Source: Candidatus Zixiibacteriota bacterium
Lineage (GTDB): Bacteria > Zixibacteria > MSB-5A5 > GN15 > FEB-12
DNA length: 64,000 bases
NCBI GenBank assembly: GCA_022571985.1
Contig: JACZWU010000002.1
Span: 124,001 to 188,000, forward strand
Reading direction: 5' to 3'
Made by a program: the position numbers and the translations under genes. Position 1 is the first letter of the stretch. Each line of letters opens with the position of its first letter. Under the pieces are notes generated by a model. The model worked only from the letters and a program-made list of their open reading frames with translations, did not search any database and was not told where the DNA came from. Below are positions 1 to 8,695 of this stretch, piece by piece.

Positions 1-2
1 CA

Positions 3-2465
3 GGAGTACTGAATATTACAGTTGATCCTGGTAATCGTAATCCGGATTTGAACGCAATTGAGATTGTTTTTGAAATCAGCTCTGCTTCTGGCGGTGCTTT
101 CTTTGACAATATCAATGTAGTCTTCGATGCAGGTTTTGCAAGTCTCAACAACCGTATCATCGATATGTCAGGAGTAGACAATGTTTCTCCTGATACGATA
201 CGTATTGCGGCCCTTGCAACAGACCCTGGTGACATTTGTCTTTCAGGTGTGACGGTAGTAGCTCAAGTGGAGTTCTTGACCAATGACGTATGTTCAGGTG
301 AAATCTCTCTGGACGGAGCAGTATATACAAGCCCAACGAATCCGTTGCTTGTAGCTTCGACCCAGTTTGTAGACTGCGCAACCAATGCTTTGATTGCAGC
401 AGCAGTAGTAGCCGGAACAGTTACGGTGGTCAATGAAGTCCCTACTATCGACGCCATAGCTAATGTTAGTCTGTCCTGGACAGCGTCCTATTCAGCTCTA
501 GCAACAGCTAACGACCCTGATTTGGCCAATGGCTGTGAAACGCTAACGTTCAGCAAACTGGCTGGTCCGGCTGGTTTGTCAGTAAATTCTGCTACAGGTG
601 CCTTGAGCTGGAGTCCTACCGGCGCAGACATCGGAATTAATGCAGTGACAATCCAGATAGCGGATGCTTGCGGTGCTACTGCAAGTACCAGTTATGAAAT
701 CTGTGTAACTAACGCAGCGCCTGTAATTGCTTCATGTTCAAGTCCCGACCGTACTTGTTGGGGAGCTGAAGTTTCAGGCAGCGTAGACGCTTCCGATCCC
801 GATGGCGGACCGGCAGCTTTATCCTATTCTGTGGCCAGGTTTAATGGTCCGGGAACGGTAAACGTTAGTCCGAGCACGGGTGACTGGAGTTGGCAGATAG
901 ACGAGCAGAACGCTTATATTGGTACATTTACGCTGTGTATTGCAGTGACAGATGGCGCCAATGTTTCGGATCCTTCCTGCAGTCCGTCCAATGCAGACAC
1001 TTGCTGTGTGGAGATTGAAGTCATTCCTACTTTCCGGGTATCTATCGAGAAAACCGAAAGAACATCTTTTGGTTCCATCGAAAATGTCAGTATCACACTT
1101 GACAATAGTACTGACCCAGGTAACCCGATGGGTGGATATGATCTCTTGATTCAGTATGATGCCTCAGCATTGTCCTTTAACTCAGCTGCAATCGGCGCCT
1201 TGATTGAAGCCGATGGCTGGGAATATTTTAAATATCGTTTTGGTGAATCCGGTAACTGCGGCTCGAGCGCCTGCCCGTCAGGTATAGTTCGGATAGTAGC
1301 ATTTGCCGAGATCAATGATGGCGCTAATCATCCGGCCGGATTTGGTGAAACCCCGGCAGCCAGCAGCGAACTTACCGTATTGTCATTCTTAGTCACTGGC
1401 GACATTACATTTGAGTGTCAGTACGTACCGATTCGGTTCAAGTGGTATGATTGCGGAGACAATGGCATTTCATCCAAGAGTGGTGACACTCTGTTTATTT
1501 CACGAAATGTCTACGACTTCGATCTCATTGGCAACATAGCCGATCCGAGCGCTTCCTTCCCGACTTTGCAGGGCGCCAACTCAACCTGTGATGTGGCTGT
1601 TGATGACGGAAAACCGGATCTTGAGCGCTGCGTTGACTTCCGGAACGGTGGAATTGACATCGTTTGCCTAGACGAAATTGACGATCGTGGAGATATCAAC
1701 TTGAACAACGTTGCCAACGAAGTTGCTGACGCTGTTCTGTTCACCAACTATTTCATCTATGGTATTTCCGTATTCACCGTTAACCTTGAGGGACAGATTG
1801 CTGCCACAGACGTCAATGCCGATGGCTTGGCCCTGTCGGTTGCTGATTTGGTATACCTGATTCGTATCGTTATTGGCGATGCTCTGCCATATGCCAAAAT
1901 CACTCCGCTGGCGGTTCGTTATACCCATGATAATCAGGGTGTAATGTCGGTTAAGGACGATGTCCAGATCGGCGCTGCTCATATAGTGATTTCTGGCGAT
2001 GTAGAGCCGATTCTATTGGCTGACGAGATGGAAATAAAGTATGCCTTTGATGGCACCAATACCAGGGTTCTGGTCTGGTCCATTGATGGCGACAGCTTCA
2101 CTGGCGATTTCTTAAATGTTACTGGTGATGTAGTTTCACTCGAAATGGCGACTAACGAAGGTCAGCCGGTCAGCCTTGAGGTTCTGCCGACAGAGTACGG
2201 TCTAAATCAGAACTATCCTAACCCGTTCAACCCGAGCACAGTCATCAGCTTCAGTCTGCCGACTCAGAGCGACTACACTATTACCATTTTCAATGTAAAT
2301 GGTCAGCAGGTAGCAGTTCTTAGCGGTTCAGAAGCTGCTGGTCAGCACGAAGTTGTCTGGGAGGCCGGTTCTGTCAATGCTAGTGGTGTCTATTTCTATA
2401 GACTGGTAGCAGAGAACGGTTCCGATCGCTATGTCGACACAAAGAAAATGGTCCTGCTGAAATAA
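3..2465 (+). CDS. Secreted multidomain protein with Ig-like, cohesin-like and dockerin-like regions and T9SS sorting domain (5' truncated)
   Basis: The reading frame is open to the left edge, so the true start and signal peptide lie outside the window. The visible part holds two putative Ig/cadherin-like domains (about residues 140-340, with repeated DPD and SATGALSWSP/SPSTGDWSW motifs), a cohesin-like beta domain (about 345-520, GGYDLLIQYD), a dockerin-like segment with Asp/Asn-rich calcium loops (GDINLNN and DVNADG, about 565-640), and a C-terminal type IX secretion sorting domain starting at NYPNPFNPS and ending KKMVLLK. By family knowledge such proteins cross the outer membrane by T9SS and stay at the cell surface or are released. 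Its ligand is unknown. Two hairpins follow the stop codon. Confidence 0.85.
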   Translation, partial: GVLNITVDPGNRNPDLNAIEIVFEISSASGGAFFDNINVVFDAGFASLNNRIIDMSGVDNVSPDTIRIAALATDPGDICLSGVTVVAQVEFLTNDVCSGEISLDGAVYTSPTNPLLVASTQFVDCATNALIAAAVVAGTVTVVNEVPTIDAIANVSLSWTASYSALATANDPDLANGCETLTFSKLAGPAGLSVNSATGALSWSPTGADIGINAVTIQIADACGATASTSYEICVTNAAPVIASCSSPDRTCWGAEVSGSVDASDPDGGPAALSYSVARFNGPGTVNVSPSTGDWSWQIDEQNAYIGTFTLCIAVTDGANVSDPSCSPSNADTCCVEIEVIPTFRVSIEKTERTSFGSIENVSITLDNSTDPGNPMGGYDLLIQYDASALSFNSAAIGALIEADGWEYFKYRFGESGNCGSSACPSGIVRIVAFAEINDGANHPAGFGETPAASSELTVLSFLVTGDITFECQYVPIRFKWYDCGDNGISSKSGDTLFISRNVYDFDLIGNIADPSASFPTLQGANSTCDVAVDDGKPDLERCVDFRNGGIDIVCLDEIDDRGDINLNNVANEVADAVLFTNYFIYGISVFTVNLEGQIAATDVNADGLALSVADLVYLIRIVIGDALPYAKITPLAVRYTHDNQGVMSVKDDVQIGAAHIVISGDVEPILLADEMEIKYAFDGTNTRVLVWSIDGDSFTGDFLNVTGDVVSLEMATNEGQPVSLEVLPTEYGLNQNYPNPFNPSTVISFSLPTQSDYTITIFNVNGQQVAVLSGSEAAGQHEVVWEAGSVNASGVYFYRLVAENGSDRYVDTKKMVLLK

Positions 2466-2512
2466 GTATTTTCTAAGAAAGTACTTCGGCCAGAATTCAA
2501 AAGATTCTGACC
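2464..2512 (+). terminator. Two hairpins after the T9SS gene, no U-tract
   Basis: AAGTATTTTCT and AGAAAGTACTT (2464-2486) form a near-perfect inverted repeat with one G-U pair. CAGAAT/ATTCTG forms a second one just downstream. No T-run follows, so intrinsic termination is doubtful. They could instead protect the 3' end of the mRNA or mark the convergent gene boundary. Confidence 0.35.
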
Positions 2513-2655
2513 TCAGCATATTCCATATAAATTCTCCCTCTGATTCTGATTTTATCGGGGTCGGGGGGAGTTTTATTTAAGGCGGAACAGAGGGGCAGAT
2601 GAGACACGCCGTTGGCGGCCGCCCACTTTAGTATGCCTGGGGAGTAGGTACTTAG

Positions 2656-3075
2656 CTAAGTAATCTCGCCCGAAATCTCACTTATCCTGTTTAATTCTGA
2701 ATCATCGGTTTTATTTAGTTCCAGTGCCTGTTCAATCAGGTCTTCCAGATTAGAGATACGAAAAGGCTTTGTGAGAATTCCTTCGGCGTTGGCCAGGCGA
2801 GCTGAATCCAAAGTCGACTGACCAGTTATAAAGATTACCGGCAGGCCGGGATAGTTTTCTCTGATTCGGCCAAGCAGAGAGAAGCCGTCCATTTCTGGCA
2901 TTTTGATGTCACTTATGATAAGGTGAAATTTTGACTCAGCCAGTTTTGCCAGAGCTTCTCTGGCACTCTTGGCGTCTTCTGCCGAATAGCCAATAGCTGC
3001 CAGAGTTTCGGTCAGGAGACCAAGCAGTCGGCTGTCATCGTCGACAACAAGAATTTTGGCTGCGGACTTATTCAT
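2656..3075 (-). CDS. Single-domain response regulator (CheY-like receiver)
   Basis: This 139-aa protein is almost entirely a receiver domain. The acidic pocket is at D12-D14, the phosphoacceptor Asp is D56 in IISDIKMPEMDG, a Thr follows in FITGQ, and the conserved Lys is in LTKPF. There is no output domain, only a short acidic tail. It lies 10 bp downstream of the phosphomannomutase gene on the same strand and is probably co-transcribed with it. No histidine kinase is nearby, so its partner cannot be named. Pairing a receiver with a sugar-phosphate mutase is unusual and may be only positional. Confidence 0.88.
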   Translation of the reverse strand: MNKSAAKILVVDDDSRLLGLLTETLAAIGYSAEDAKSAREALAKLAESKFHLIISDIKMPEMDGFSLLGRIRENYPGLPVIFITGQSTLDSARLANAEGILTKPFRISNLEDLIEQALELNKTDDSELNRISEISGEIT

Positions 3076-3085
3076 ATTATTTTTT

Positions 3086-4426
3086 TCAGGACCTGATAAT
3101 TTTCAGGAGCAACTCTTTTTTCTTTTTAAGAATCTCTTTGGTATTGGCTTCAATATTGAGCCTAAGTAATGGTTCGGTATTTGAGCCCCTTAAGTTAAAC
3201 CAAAAATCATCAAATTTTATGGTGAGGCCATCTTCAAGGTCAATAACCCCATCAGAAAAGGCCTGTTTTACCTGTATTATTTTACCCTCGATTGAATCTA
3301 CCCGGCTGTTTATTTCTCCGGACTGGAAATATGGATTCATTGCCGAAATGAGCTCATCAAGTGGTCTGTTTTCTATCGACAGCAGCTCCAGGCAGACTAA
3401 GAAGGCAATCAGGCCGGAGTCTGCAAACCAGTTATCACGGAAATAAAAATGGCCGGAATGCTCACCTCCAAAAATAGCGTTATGCTCCTTCATCAGCGGC
3501 TTTATAAAGGCATGCCCGACTCTGGTGCGGATCGGTTTGCCGCCCAATTTTTCTATGATTTCCGGGACCGCTTTGGAGCAGATAAGATTGTAGAGAATAG
3601 TTTCTCCGGGGTGCTTACTTAACAGCGACTTAGCGACCAGTGCTATTACCATATCCCCGGTTATTTGGTGTCCCAGCTTGTCTACCAGAAACATACGGTC
3701 GGCATCGCCGTCAAAGGCAGCTCCAAAATCGGCCTTTTCTTCAGCCACCGTTTTTTGTAAGTCGACTAAGTTTTCCGGTTCCAAAGGAGATGCCGGGTGG
3801 TTGGGGAAATTTCCATCTAATTCAAAATATAGCCTGGTGACTTCGAGGGGCAGTTTTTCCAGTACAGGCGGAAGAGTCAGCCCGGCCATGCCGTTACCGG
3901 CATCAATAACAATCTTAAACGGTTTTATCCTGGTAATATCTATAAACGAGAGGCAATGGCTGATGTATTCACTTAGAATATCTCGCTTCGAGGTAGACCC
4001 TCTGTTTTGAGCAAGCGGCAGGTTTTCCTGCTCTATCATATTGAGCATTTGCCGCAGGTCCTGGTCGCCAGAGAGCGGCTCGGCGTTTTTGCGACAGATT
4101 TTGAGGCCGTTATATTCTTTGGGGTTGTGGCTGGCCGTAATCATAACACCGCCATCGAACTGGTATTTGCCCACCGCAAAGTAAAGGGCGTCGGTTGAGG
4201 TCAGTCCGATATCGATTACATTGGTGCCGCCGTCGTTTAGTCCTTTGGCCAGATGCTCAAATATCTCATCTGATGAAACCCGCATATCTCTGCCGACCGC
4301 GATAGTTTCTGCTTTTAGATATAGGGACAGAGCCAGTCCTATGGGGTAGGCGTAGTTGGGTTTAAAAGTGTCAGGTACTGTGCCTCTGATGTCATAGGCT
4401 TTGAAGATTATCGGGTCAATTTGCAT
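3086..4426 (-). CDS. Phosphomannomutase/phosphoglucomutase (alpha-D-phosphohexomutase family)
   Basis: The 446-aa protein would interconvert hexose 1- and 6-phosphates for cell-surface sugar synthesis. All four family signatures are present: the phosphoserine loop TASHNP (S99), the metal loop DGDADR (239-244), the sugar-binding loop GEHSGH (321-326) and the phosphate-binding loop RGSNTEP (413-419). The start was set at ATG 4426 because AAGGAG lies 10 bases upstream and the family begins near FKAYDIRG. A longer frame to 4609 adds 61 residues without family similarity or an obvious ribosome site. The response regulator follows 10 bp downstream. Substrate preference (mannose or glucose) cannot be read from sequence alone. 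Confidence 0.92.
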   Translation of the reverse strand: MQIDPIIFKAYDIRGTVPDTFKPNYAYPIGLALSLYLKAETIAVGRDMRVSSDEIFEHLAKGLNDGGTNVIDIGLTSTDALYFAVGKYQFDGGVMITASHNPKEYNGLKICRKNAEPLSGDQDLRQMLNMIEQENLPLAQNRGSTSKRDILSEYISHCLSFIDITRIKPFKIVIDAGNGMAGLTLPPVLEKLPLEVTRLYFELDGNFPNHPASPLEPENLVDLQKTVAEEKADFGAAFDGDADRMFLVDKLGHQITGDMVIALVAKSLLSKHPGETILYNLICSKAVPEIIEKLGGKPIRTRVGHAFIKPLMKEHNAIFGGEHSGHFYFRDNWFADSGLIAFLVCLELLSIENRPLDELISAMNPYFQSGEINSRVDSIEGKIIQVKQAFSDGVIDLEDGLTIKFDDFWFNLRGSNTEPLLRLNIEANTKEILKKKKELLLKIIRS

Positions 4427-4739
4427 CCGGGAAAAGCTCCTTAATCTATCTAAATAATATCGGCCGATATGAGTATCACTAATAAAAATAGACTGTCCCG
4501 AGTGGCCGGTCAACTTTATAAGTGAAATGTCTGAAGTTTTGAGAGTAAACTCTGTCTTAGAGAATTTAATCTTAGCGTCAAAAAGCGGCGAGGCTGAGAA
4601 ACTCACCAAGTGAGCTTGCGTTTTGGGCAGATTTGATTATAATCCGAATCTGATTTTGGCCGACTATGGTAATGCATCCTTTTGGTCAAATGTCGGTATG
4701 GAAATAGTGAATACCCCGGTGGTTTGATAAGAAATTGAT

Positions 4740-4813
4740 GGGCGGTTAGCTCAGCTGGTTAGAGCACCTGCCTTACACGCAGGGGGTCACTGGTTCGAAT
4801 CCAGTACCGCCCA
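4740..4813 (+). tRNA. tRNA-Val (anticodon TAC)
   Basis: The 74-nt sequence folds as a cloverleaf. The acceptor pairs are GGGCGGT/ACCGCCC with discriminator A4813, the anticodon stem is CCTGC/GCAGG, the anticodon TAC is at 4774-4776, and the T-loop contains TTCGAAT. No CCA is encoded. Confidence 0.96.
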
Positions 4814-4925
4814 TATTGAGTTTGGCCGGGTTTGCCAGTACTGCCGGTCAGACAGATAGAAAGTTGCCAAAATCGGCAGTCGGCTTAAGCAAAGCTGACG
4901 ATAGAGATATGTAAGTAATTTGTTC

Positions 4926-4999
4926 GGGGTCGTAGTTCAGTTGGTTAGAACGCCTGCCTGTCACGCAGGAGGCCGCGAGTTCGAGTCTCGTCGACCCCG
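4926..4999 (+). tRNA. tRNA-Asp (anticodon GTC), island integration site
   Basis: The 74-nt cloverleaf has acceptor GGGGTCG/CGACCCC, discriminator G4999, anticodon stem CCTGC/GCAGG, anticodon GTC at 4960-4962, and T-arm GCGAG-TTCGAGT-CTCGT. The serine recombinase gene on the opposite strand ends at 4961 inside the anticodon loop, so the 3' half of the tRNA doubles as the end of that coding sequence. This is the layout expected where an element has integrated at the tRNA 3' end while keeping the tRNA intact. Confidence 0.96.
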
Positions 5000-6433
5000 C
5001 ATTGATTGGAATTCAGTCCCTTTGGCCAGTATGTCAAAGGGTTTATTGTATGTGGGACAAAGGGTTCCACGGTAAAAAGTGCAGTTCGATAGTAACGTGT
5101 TCAACAATTTCCTCTGCCCTTGCCGGTTCCGCTGTAAGTATAAGTCGTAGGCTTCGTTAGCGAGTTCTATAATAGCCGAGCCTGTCTCGTAATAGTTGAC
5201 ATTTGCAGAATCATGGGCCGTGAGTTGATGCTGGATGTCAATCAACGAATCCTCCCATTCCGCTGATTTCCGTTTCCAAAGGTTTTCCGATATCTTTTCG
5301 CTCAGCTTATCCTCGTACGCCCGGTCCAGAAGCCTCCGGACGTGATCCTGCCGCTTTCTGAGTGAACTTACTGCCTGGGCATGAAACAGTCGTTTGTCCC
5401 GCTGACTATCCATCAGCGCTCGTCTGATATCGTTAGCAGCATCTGCGCCGATTCGCACTCGACTTACGACATCGGCCATCAATTCGGCGAGCCTTTCCTC
5501 TCTCACGTACGTGTTGTCACATTTGCCTCGAAACTGGGTGCAATGATAATAGATATATTTCCCTTTCTTGATCTCTGGGGTCATGGCACAGCCACATCTG
5601 CCGCACTTCACTAAACCAGCGAATGCAAGCCGTCGCTTGGTCTCTTTAGGGTGGTTGGCTCTGGCAAATGCTTCTTGGACCTGATCGAAAAGCTTTTTGG
5701 TTATCAGCGGCTCATGCTTCCCCAGGTACCGTTTCCCTTTCCATGCAAATTCGCCGTAGTGAATGGGATTTTTCAGAATTCTGTGGATTCCGGCTTTATT
5801 GATAGTCATTGAATTGCGTGAGAATAAACCAGATTCCCTGGCCTTTTTTGCAAGTCCTTGTAACGAGTATTCTCCGCTGGCATACCACTCGAACAGCTTT
5901 CTGATAAAAGCACGCTTGTCGGGGTCCGGCTCGATCCTGCGCGTCTCCTTGTTGTTCCTATAGCCGACTGGAGCTCTCGAAGGCCAGTGGCCCTGCTCTG
6001 CCTTCTCGGTCTGGCCTTTTCTTACTTCCTCGGAAAGGTTGTCGATGTAGTTCTTGGCCATCAGTACCTTGATGCCGTGAAGGAATTTCTCTGACGACTT
6101 TGAATCTTGGGACAGTACGAAATTCTCTTTCACAAAGTGAAGTTCAACATCAAACTCGTCAAGGGTTACCCAATCCTTGATGTTGCGGTACAGTCGATCG
6201 GTTTTCTCTACCAGAATGAGCTTGCACGCCGTGTTCTTCTGAAGATAAGACAGCATCTGATTGAAGCCGGTCCGTCCTGTTGCCTTTGCGGTTTCAACAT
6301 CGACAAACTCATGTTCTACTTGAAATCCACCCTCAGCAGCGTACTTGCGCAAGAGCTTCATTTGCGAAGGGATAGAGAATCCTTCTCTTTCTTGCTCCTT
6401 TGACGAGACTCTGGCATAAATCACACACTTCAT
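4961..6433 (-). CDS. Large serine recombinase (resolvase N-domain, recombinase domain, zinc ribbon)
   Basis: This 490-aa site-specific recombinase probably integrates and excises the island. The N-terminal resolvase fold carries YARVSS with the nucleophile Ser near residue 10, plus the DRLYRN motif. A recombinase domain follows, then a zinc ribbon (CGRCGC...HC...C), and a Leu/Arg-rich coiled segment. The start ATG 6433 overlaps the TGA of the upstream XRE gene as ATGA and has a GAGGGGG ribosome site; a longer frame to 6514 lacks these. The last twelve or so residues (RGRRDSNSRPPA) are encoded by antisense of tRNA-Asp, so the gene end was probably acquired or restored at integration. It is the last gene of a five-gene recombination operon. 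Confidence 0.93.
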   Translation of the reverse strand: MKCVIYARVSSKEQEREGFSIPSQMKLLRKYAAEGGFQVEHEFVDVETAKATGRTGFNQMLSYLQKNTACKLILVEKTDRLYRNIKDWVTLDEFDVELHFVKENFVLSQDSKSSEKFLHGIKVLMAKNYIDNLSEEVRKGQTEKAEQGHWPSRAPVGYRNNKETRRIEPDPDKRAFIRKLFEWYASGEYSLQGLAKKARESGLFSRNSMTINKAGIHRILKNPIHYGEFAWKGKRYLGKHEPLITKKLFDQVQEAFARANHPKETKRRLAFAGLVKCGRCGCAMTPEIKKGKYIYYHCTQFRGKCDNTYVREERLAELMADVVSRVRIGADAANDIRRALMDSQRDKRLFHAQAVSSLRKRQDHVRRLLDRAYEDKLSEKISENLWKRKSAEWEDSLIDIQHQLTAHDSANVNYYETGSAIIELANEAYDLYLQRNRQGQRKLLNTLLSNCTFYRGTLCPTYNKPFDILAKGTEFQSMRGRRDSNSRPPA

Positions 6434-6618
6434 CGCTTCCGCCCCCTCTCTGAGAGCAGTTTCTGAATATGATACTGCTGGATTTTGTTTGGCCTCGTGT
6501 GACCATTCAGCCACCGGCTGACGGTCACAAAAGCCACGCTCAATAGATCGGCCAACTCCTTCTGCGTGATGCGATGCTCAAGGCGATAATTGTCGAGTCT
6601 TTGTATTAAATCAACCAT
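6430..6618 (-). CDS. Small XRE-type helix-turn-helix regulator
   Basis: This 62-aa protein is almost only a Cro/CI-type HTH (RITQKELADLLSVAFVTVSRWLNG, residues about 17-40) with a basic tail. It probably controls the recombination operon and perhaps itself. Its stop overlaps the start of the serine recombinase, which indicates translational coupling. Three 10-bp direct repeats overlap its start codon and are a plausible binding site. Its length is short for the family but the HTH is complete. Confidence 0.8.
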   Translation of the reverse strand: MVDLIQRLDNYRLEHRITQKELADLLSVAFVTVSRWLNGHTRPNKIQQYHIQKLLSERGRKR

Positions 6619-6645
6619 ATCTCATAATATATCATAAGATATCAT
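6616..6645 (-). promoter_or_regulatory. Three 10-bp direct repeats (operator candidate) over the XRE start
   Basis: On the plus strand the units read CATATCTCAT, AATATATCAT and AAGATATCAT, exactly one helical turn apart. The block overlaps the XRE start codon (6616-6618) and the stop of the tyrosine recombinase. It is also an imperfect palindrome (6617-6642, 22 of 26 positions). Spacing and position fit an autoregulatory operator; this is inference. Confidence 0.5.
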
Positions 6646-7745
6646 TTGTCAAGTCTTATTCCCGCATTCTGTAATGCCTTCCTGAGCTGATTAGGACTGA
6701 TAGATTTCTGGGAATTGGCCACGTCTGGGTTGAAATCCATTACGGACAAAACTTCGCTGACACGATCGTCATCAAGGGTTCCGTAACTACGAAGGGTTGT
6801 CATCACCTGCTCATGGCCGATGTTTTGACTCAATGCCTTCAGTTCTTCTGGCGTACTGCAACACTTGAGGGCAATATGCACATGAGCATGGCGGTATGAA
6901 TGTGGATTGAAATAGGGCAAACACGCTACCGCCGAGCGCATCTTTAGAATGTCTCTGATACTATTGCCCCCTTTCCAGAATAAAGGTTCTACATTATTGG
7001 CTTCAAAGACACTCCCATCCGGTGCCTGAGTCACCCTGGTGCGTGGGAACAACGGGTCATGGGGACCATACTGCCTGATCTGCACGAGATAGTTAATCCA
7101 TTCTCCAATGGTCTTGACTAATAGATCATCAAACGGGAGAATATGAGACGTGATCGTCTTGCCTGACTTGGTTTTCACACCCTGCCTCGGGTCTTGATAG
7201 ATAACTTGTCCTTCAATGTCAATACAGCACAGGGGAAGGCTGCAAGCTGCCGAGTAACGTATACCGGTCAGAAGCATAAACGAGATCAGTGCACGATCCC
7301 GGCGATCCATCTCAGTTTCAATCTTGATCGAGTCCACCAGCGACTTCACTTGTTGCAGAGATGGAAATCTTTTTGGCTGAGTCGCCAGGGCTTCCTGCTT
7401 ACTTCGTCTATCCATTGTTAGGTAGGAGACTGCATCGAGGCTAATTCGAGACCGGAAACCTTGCTGGGTTGACAGCCAGGTAAAGAAGGCCTTGACATGC
7501 CTTAACTGATGATACCTGGTCGTTACTGATAACTTGCGGCCCCGATTAACCTTTTCATTAAGCCACCTCTTGAATCCAGTTGCCTGCCTCTCACTGAAAG
7601 TCGCGAAGTCCTGATAGCTTGTCGACTCCTCAAACAGATGTATAGCTCTTTCAACTACTACGATGGTTGATTCTGAATGCCCCTTTGCCTCCCTTAGAAG
7701 CTTGAAGTATCTCCTCTTCACTTTTTCATTCCGTGCATTTGCCAT
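6642..7745 (-). CDS. Tyrosine recombinase (phage integrase family)
   Basis: This 367-aa protein has a SAM-like N-terminal core-binding domain (about 10-110) and a C-terminal catalytic domain. Catalytic residues can be followed: R163 in TGIRYSA, Lys in the beta-turn near KTKSGK (191-196), H282 and R285 in PHSYRH, H311 in IGHEQV and the nucleophile Y321 in RSYG. It therefore looks active. It lies 6 bp after the zinc-ribbon HTH gene and 23 bp before the XRE gene. Having an intact tyrosine and an intact serine recombinase in one operon is uncommon; one may handle integration and the other an internal or resolution step, or one may belong to a nested element. Confidence 0.9.
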   Translation of the reverse strand: MANARNEKVKRRYFKLLREAKGHSESTIVVVERAIHLFEESTSYQDFATFSERQATGFKRWLNEKVNRGRKLSVTTRYHQLRHVKAFFTWLSTQQGFRSRISLDAVSYLTMDRRSKQEALATQPKRFPSLQQVKSLVDSIKIETEMDRRDRALISFMLLTGIRYSAACSLPLCCIDIEGQVIYQDPRQGVKTKSGKTITSHILPFDDLLVKTIGEWINYLVQIRQYGPHDPLFPRTRVTQAPDGSVFEANNVEPLFWKGGNSIRDILKMRSAVACLPYFNPHSYRHAHVHIALKCCSTPEELKALSQNIGHEQVMTTLRSYGTLDDDRVSEVLSVMDFNPDVANSQKSISPNQLRKALQNAGIRLDK

Positions 7746-7751
7746 GCCGTT

Positions 7752-8249
7752 TCATCCTATTCTCGAGTCAGTGTTACAGTAAGGGATTGAAATACCTGAT
7801 AATCTCTTATCTGCTTGCTGTAGTTTCGTCCACCAAACTGACTCACAAATCGACCTAAGGGATGCAAGCCGTACCACCTTTCCACGGCAGTGGGGACACT
7901 CTGCTCGTACGACAACCAGTTTCGAGTGGTGGCCCAATCTTCGATCAGTGACTTCAATCGAGACTCTATCAGGGCGAGGGATCACTCCTGTTGCACATCT
8001 AAGGCAATAAATTTCATCGGGGCCGAGCGCAGTCCGCCTCTTTTCCAGCCTGGTTTTTAAGAATGACCTTGTTGTATTTCCCAAGAATAGAAGCGGTCTG
8101 GTTTGCTCGTCAATAGCCGACATTCCTTGCTTATGCCAACTCTGAATCGTTCTAACATGAACATCCAATACCTCCGCCAACTCTCGCATAGTATATGACC
8201 GATGCAACCGGAGTCGCATCCGATTTCGCCTACAGCTCCGACGACTCAT
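7752..8249 (-). CDS. Excisionase/MerR-like HTH protein with zinc ribbon
   Basis: The 165-aa basic protein starts with a Arg-rich arm and a helix-turn-helix (residues about 18-42, YTMRELAEVLDVHVRTIQSW), then has four cysteines as CLRC (C82, C85) and CPHC (C118, C121) that would bind one zinc. It is probably a directionality factor or DNA-binding helper for the tyrosine recombinase, whose gene starts 6 bp downstream. The start could also be the internal Met at residue 11. The upstream small ORF overlaps it by 20 bp. No family name was recognised with certainty. Confidence 0.7.
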   Translation of the reverse strand: MSRRSCRRNRMRLRLHRSYTMRELAEVLDVHVRTIQSWHKQGMSAIDEQTRPLLFLGNTTRSFLKTRLEKRRTALGPDEIYCLRCATGVIPRPDRVSIEVTDRRLGHHSKLVVVRAECPHCRGKVVRLASLRSICESVWWTKLQQADKRLSGISIPYCNTDSRIG

Positions 8250-8436
8250 CAGACTCTCCTTTTCGCCAGGCTCTCAACAGTTCGAAGAACTCAGCCAAGT
8301 TTCGACAGGATTCCTCGTATTCGGTTTGAGACATTTTTTGGCACAAGAAAACCACAGAGCCATTCTTGTCTGGAGTATCCATACACGCGGAGTCTTTCAG
8401 TTTCTCCTGAGTCGAATGCTTGGTCTGGCGTGTCAA
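8230..8436 (-). CDS. Small hypothetical protein at head of recombination operon
   Basis: A 68-aa frame with a TTG start at 8436 (GGGTGGTG upstream) overlaps the following HTH gene by 20 bp on the same strand. It is charged, with an acidic C-terminus (GESDESSEL) and one predicted helix (residues about 36-58). I do not recognise it. The operon-like overlap is the main support for its being real; translation could instead begin at an internal Met. Confidence 0.45.
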   Translation of the reverse strand: MTRQTKHSTQEKLKDSACMDTPDKNGSVVFLCQKMSQTEYEESCRNLAEFFELLRAWRKGESDESSEL

Positions 8437-8460
8437 ATGTCACCACCCGGCGAATAAAGA

Positions 8461-8499
8461 ACCCGGAAGGCTGATCTGACTTGAAGGCACCTTCCGGGT
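8461..8499 (-). terminator. 10-bp inverted repeat downstream of the QueC-like gene
   Basis: ACCCGGAAGG (8461-8470) and CCTTCCGGGT (8490-8499) are perfect inverted arms with a 19-nt loop. On the minus strand the hairpin is followed by TCTTTATT. It lies between the QueC-like gene and the recombination operon and probably separates the two transcripts. The 8437-8695 stretch otherwise holds no convincing gene. Confidence 0.5.
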
Positions 8500-8695
8500 C
8501 CCGGCCACATTGGCCTGAGACTGTTCTGTTTGTCAGATCACTGACGCCTTCAGCTCCAATTGGCGATAAATCGATATGGACTGGAAAAAAGATCAGCTCA
8601 AGCCTGTTCCCACAGGCTAACAGAAAGACTCATATAGATTTGCATTGTGAAAAATCTTGGTATTTATCTTGGATGAAACTGCGAGAACTCGCAGA

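Noticed and set aside
4427-4609. N-terminal extension of the phosphomannomutase
   Set aside because: The extra 61 residues do not match the family, and ATG 4426 has a strong ribosome site.
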